Assembly (NCBI GenBank): GCA_018712225.1 | Contig: DVHH01000182.1 | Span: forward strand, 1 to 7,310 | From: Scatomorpha intestinigallinarum | GTDB taxonomy: Bacteria > Bacillota > Clostridia > Oscillospirales > Oscillospiraceae | Direction of reading: 5' to 3' | Length of the DNA: 7,310 nt | Shown: piece by piece, positions 5,255-7,310 of the stretch | Layout: the number at the start of each line of letters is the position of its first letter | Position numbering within the stretch: position 1 is the stretch's first letter | The notes under the pieces: generated by a model | Database searches by the model: none | What the model was told of the DNA's origin: nothing | What the model saw: only the letters and a program-made list of their open reading frames with translations | Translations under genes and position numbers: made by a program

Positions 5255-6437
5255 TGCTGACCCTCCCCTTGTTTATGAGCTTGATAACGACCAGCGTGCC
5301 GAGCATGAGCAGTATGGCCACAGGCAGGGCAATGTAGGCGTTGGGCACGAAGCCCGCTACTATGTAGCTCACGCAGCTGACCGCGGCGCAGGTGATGGCG
5401 TAGGGCAGCTGGGTGGAGACGTGGTTCACGTGGTCGCACTGGGCGCCCGCGGAGGCCATGATGGTGGTGTCCGAGATGGGCGAGCAGTGGTCGCCGCAGA
5501 CGGCGCCCGCCATGCAGGCCGAGACGCAGACGACACCGTGCGGGTCGGTAAGCGGGAAGACGCTGAGGGTGATGGGAATGAGTATGCCGAAGGTGCCCCA
5601 GCTCGTGCCGGTGAAGAAACCGCCGGAGTAGAGCATGCCCATGACGCAGCAGAAGACGAGCACGACTATGGGCAGCACGAGGTCGATGACCTTGCCCTTG
5701 CCCTCGGGGACGTCGTCCTCCATGCCGGCGTAGGGGTTTTTGCCGGAGAAGAGGTCGCCCGCCTGGGCGTTTTTCTCAAACTTCGCCATGGGGCCGTACT
5801 CTATCTTCATGACGGCGAGGCCGATCATCATGATTATGGTCAGCCAGGCGTAGAAGTTGAAGGGTATGGACTTGATGAACAGGGTGAGGCCCTGGCCGTC
5901 CTCGACATAGCTGGCCACGGCGGCGGCCCAGGAGGAGATGGGGGCGATGATGCAGACGGGCGCGGCGGTGGCGTCGATGAGGTAGGAGAGCTTCGCGCGG
6001 GAGACGTTGTGCTTGTCCGTTACGGGGCGCATGACGCTGCCCACGGTCAGGCAGTTGAAGTAGTCGTCCACGAAGATGAGCACACCGAGCGCGATGGTGG
6101 CCAGCTGCGCGCCGACGCGGGTCTTGATGTGCTTTGCCGCCCAGCGCCCGAAGGCCGCGGAGCCGCCCGCGCGGTTCATGAGCGAGACCATCGCGCCGAG
6201 GATGACGAGGAAGATGAGGATGCCGACGAAGAGGGAGGAGTAGACCTCCTTCGTGATGAGCGCGAGGACGATGGCTATGACGGGCGGCAGCAGCGACCAG
6301 GCCGTGCCGTAAAAGCGGCTTACGGCCTCCTCCGCCTCGCCGCCGTCCGCGAACACGCCCACGACGAGCGCGCAGACGATGAGCGCCAGGACGGCGATGA
6401 GCGCCGGCAGGGCGCTGATTTTTTTAGTCTTGTGCAT
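5244..6437 (-). CDS. NhaC-family Na+/H+ (or hydroxy-acid) antiporter with two apparent internal deletions
   Basis: A polytopic membrane protein of the NhaC / ion-transporter superfamily type. NhaC exchanges Na+ for H+; the related MleN exchanges malate and lactate. Conserved segments are SLLPPVIAIVLALITKEVY (48-66), VDDYFNCLTVGSVMRPVTD (123-141), LIDATAAPVCIIAPISSWAA (153-172), TGTSWGTFGILIPI (276-289) and CGDHCSPISDTTIMASAG (314-331). The start is the ATG at 6437 with GGGAG upstream; the longer open frame to 7109 is out of frame with the ABC gene and is not real. At 397 aa it is short: relatives are, as I recall, around 500-550 aa. The shortfall falls at two points, after about residue 74 and after about residue 276, both in frame (see findings). 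About 9-10 hydrophobic segments remain. Function may be altered or lost. Confidence 0.85.
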   Translation of the reverse strand: MHKTKKISALPALIAVLALIVCALVVGVFADGGEAEEAVSRFYGTAWSLLPPVIAIVLALITKEVYSSLFVGILIFLVILGAMVSLMNRAGGSAAFGRWAAKHIKTRVGAQLATIALGVLIFVDDYFNCLTVGSVMRPVTDKHNVSRAKLSYLIDATAAPVCIIAPISSWAAAVASYVEDGQGLTLFIKSIPFNFYAWLTIIMMIGLAVMKIEYGPMAKFEKNAQAGDLFSGKNPYAGMEDDVPEGKGKVIDLVLPIVVLVFCCVMGMLYSGGFFTGTSWGTFGILIPITLSVFPLTDPHGVVCVSACMAGAVCGDHCSPISDTTIMASAGAQCDHVNHVSTQLPYAITCAAVSCVSYIVAGFVPNAYIALPVAILLMLGTLVVIKLINKGRVSNDA

Positions 6438-6459
6438 TTTTTCTCCCGCTCTCTTTTGC

Positions 6460-6468
6460 TTTATAACA
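6460..6468 (-). promoter_or_regulatory. Possible extended -10 promoter for the nhaC-like gene
   Basis: On the minus strand, TGTTATAAA (6468-6460) resembles the extended -10 elements of proB and ansA and would give a leader of about 15 nt before the ATG at 6437. No -35 hexamer is recognisable; the expected place falls inside the hairpin at 6471-6506. It may give the antiporter and hydroxy-acid gene transcription independent of the ABC operon. Confidence 0.4.
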
Positions 6469-6470
6469 GC

Positions 6471-6506
6471 CGGATATCCACAGACGGCGAGCGCCTGTGG
6501 ATACCG
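6471..6506 (-). promoter_or_regulatory. Strong intergenic hairpin between ABC ATPase and nhaC-like gene
   Basis: TATCCACAG (6475-6483) pairs perfectly with CTGTGGATA (6495-6503). With CGG/CCG added outside a single bulged A (6474), the stem reaches 12 bp around an 11-nt loop. It begins 8 nt past the ATPase stop. No U-run follows on the minus strand, so it is better seen as an RNA-stability or processing structure, or a factor-binding dyad, than as an intrinsic terminator. Confidence 0.6.
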
Positions 6507-6514
6507 GTGCCGTT

Positions 6515-7252
6515 TCAGTTTTCCATGAAACGCGAGAGGAAGTCCCGCGTTTCGGGGCTCTGCGGGTTTTTGAAGAGCTCCTCCGGCGCGCCGCTCTCCC
6601 AGATGACGCCGTCCTTCATGAACACGGCCTGGGTCGAGACGTCCCGCGCGAAGGCCATCTCGTGCGTGACGACGAGCATGGTCATGCCGCCCGCGGCGAG
6701 CTCGCGCATGACGGAGAGCACCTCGCCCACCATCTCGGGGTCGAGCGCGCTCGTCGGCTCGTCGAAGAGCAGCACCTCCGGCTCCATGGCCAGCGCCCGC
6801 GCTATGGCGACGCGCTGCTTCTGCCCGCCGGATATCTGGCGCGGCCTTGCGTTTATGTAGGGGGCCATGCCCACCTGCTCCAGGTATTTCATCGCGTTGG
6901 CCCTCGCCTCGGCCTTGCTCTTTTTGAGCACCTTGACCTGGCCTATCATGCAGTTTTCCAGCACGCTCATGTTGGCAAAGAGATTGAAGCTCTGGAACAC
7001 CATGCCCACCTTGGAGCGGTAGGCCGAGGCGTTCACCCTGCCGGAGATGACGCTCTCGCCGTGAAAGAGCACGTCGCCGCTCGTCGGCGTTTCGAGCAGG
7101 TTGATGCACCTCAAAAGCGTGCTCTTGCCGGAGCCGGAGGCTCCGATTATGCTCGTGACGTCGCCCTTGGAGACGGTGAAGTCTATGTCGCGCAGCACCT
7201 CGTTCTTGCCGAAGCTCTTGGAGAGGTGCCGTACCTCAAGTATCGGTTCCAT
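6515..7252 (-). CDS. Polar amino-acid ABC transporter ATP-binding protein (GlnQ/HisP family)
   Basis: The cytoplasmic ATPase subunit of an importer for polar amino acids. All nucleotide-binding elements are present: Walker A GASGSGKS (37-44), Q-loop Gln87 in VFQSFNLF, signature ISGGQ (140-144, Ile in place of the usual Leu), Walker B LLFDEP (161-166), D-loop SALD (168-171) and switch His197 in VVTHEM. The segment RCINLLE (48-54) and the C-terminal EELFKNPQSPETRDFL pattern are characteristic of the GlnQ/HisP group. The length of 245 aa is normal. The start at 7252 has GGGAGG 7 nt upstream, and a TGATG junction couples it to the upstream permease fragment. The substrate could be glutamine, histidine, cystine or another polar amino acid; the sequence does not decide. 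A binding protein is not in the window. Confidence 0.95.
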   Translation of the reverse strand: MEPILEVRHLSKSFGKNEVLRDIDFTVSKGDVTSIIGASGSGKSTLLRCINLLETPTSGDVLFHGESVISGRVNASAYRSKVGMVFQSFNLFANMSVLENCMIGQVKVLKKSKAEARANAMKYLEQVGMAPYINARPRQISGGQKQRVAIARALAMEPEVLLFDEPTSALDPEMVGEVLSVMRELAAGGMTMLVVTHEMAFARDVSTQAVFMKDGVIWESGAPEELFKNPQSPETRDFLSRFMEN

Positions 7253-7310
7253 CAGCGGCCCTCCCTTGAGCTTCCGTTGCTGTTTTGCAGGCTCTGGCGC
7301 AGGCGCTCCC
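7252..7310 (-). CDS. C-terminal end of a probable amino-acid ABC transporter permease (partial)
   Basis: On the minus strand an open frame enters from the window edge (first full codon at 7308) and reads ERLRQSLQNSNGSSREGR before a TGA at 7254-7252. The TGA shares one base with the ATPase ATG (TGATG), typical of translationally coupled permease-ATPase pairs. A start with ERLR is compatible with the basic LERRLR-type tail of His/Gln-type permeases. Only 18 residues are visible, so the identification rests mainly on gene order. Confidence 0.55.
   Translation of the reverse strand, partial: ERLRQSLQNSNGSSREGR

Noticed and set aside
5073..6860. 595-aa plus-strand open frame opposite the antiporter and ATPase
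   Set aside because: Low-complexity Asp/Gly/His/Arg-rich translation produced by GC-rich antisense; it crosses two real genes and an intergenic gap.
6438..7109. N-terminal extension of the nhaC-like gene to a 621-aa frame
   Set aside because: It covers the ABC ATPase gene in another frame and gives Arg-rich nonsense; the hydrophobic protein starts at 6437 with its own ribosome binding site.

Overview
The window comes from a GC-rich member of the Clostridia, most likely an Oscillospiraceae-type gut anaerobe. The evidence is the protein families present (NhaC-like antiporter, FMN enzyme with an N-terminal Cys cluster, cytoplasmic AnsA), GGAGG-type ribosome binding sites, TGnTATAAT promoters, and GC-rich hairpin repeats between genes. 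Genus-level placement is inference.

Layout. Positions 1-548 hold no credible gene but a dense set of dyads and repeats, including a 27-bp exact repeat and a 32-bp near-repeat. On the minus strand, proB (2914-1793) and proA (1796-549) form a tight proline-biosynthesis operon with a 4-nt ATGA overlap. A 118-bp divergent intergenic region (2915-3032) carries back-to-back promoters for proB and for ansA (3033-4043, plus strand), a type I cytoplasmic L-asparaginase. Positions 4044-4234 are a convergent intergenic stretch with terminator-like hairpins. One hairpin there is an inverted copy of the hairpin at the very start of the window.

The right side is a minus-strand transport and oxidation cluster, read from right to left. 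It begins with the last codons of a probable amino-acid ABC permease (window edge), then a polar amino-acid ABC ATPase (7252-6515), a 77-nt gap with a strong hairpin, an NhaC-family antiporter (6437-5244), and an FMN-dependent alpha-hydroxy-acid oxidising enzyme (5254-4235) that overlaps nhaC by 11 nt. NhaC relatives include sodium/proton antiporters and the malate/lactate antiporter MleN. The overlap with a hydroxy-acid enzyme therefore suggests hydroxy-acid transport coupled to oxidation.

The most unusual observation is in the NhaC-like gene. It is intact as a reading frame (397 aa), but compared from memory with clostridial relatives it lacks two internal blocks: roughly 35-45 residues after residue 74 and roughly 100-120 residues after residue 276. 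Both are in frame, and short repeated motifs (VGIL and TG) may have joined each junction. It is either a miniaturised transporter, a decaying gene that kept its frame, or an assembly collapse. I found no CRISPR array, insertion sequence, tRNA or rRNA.
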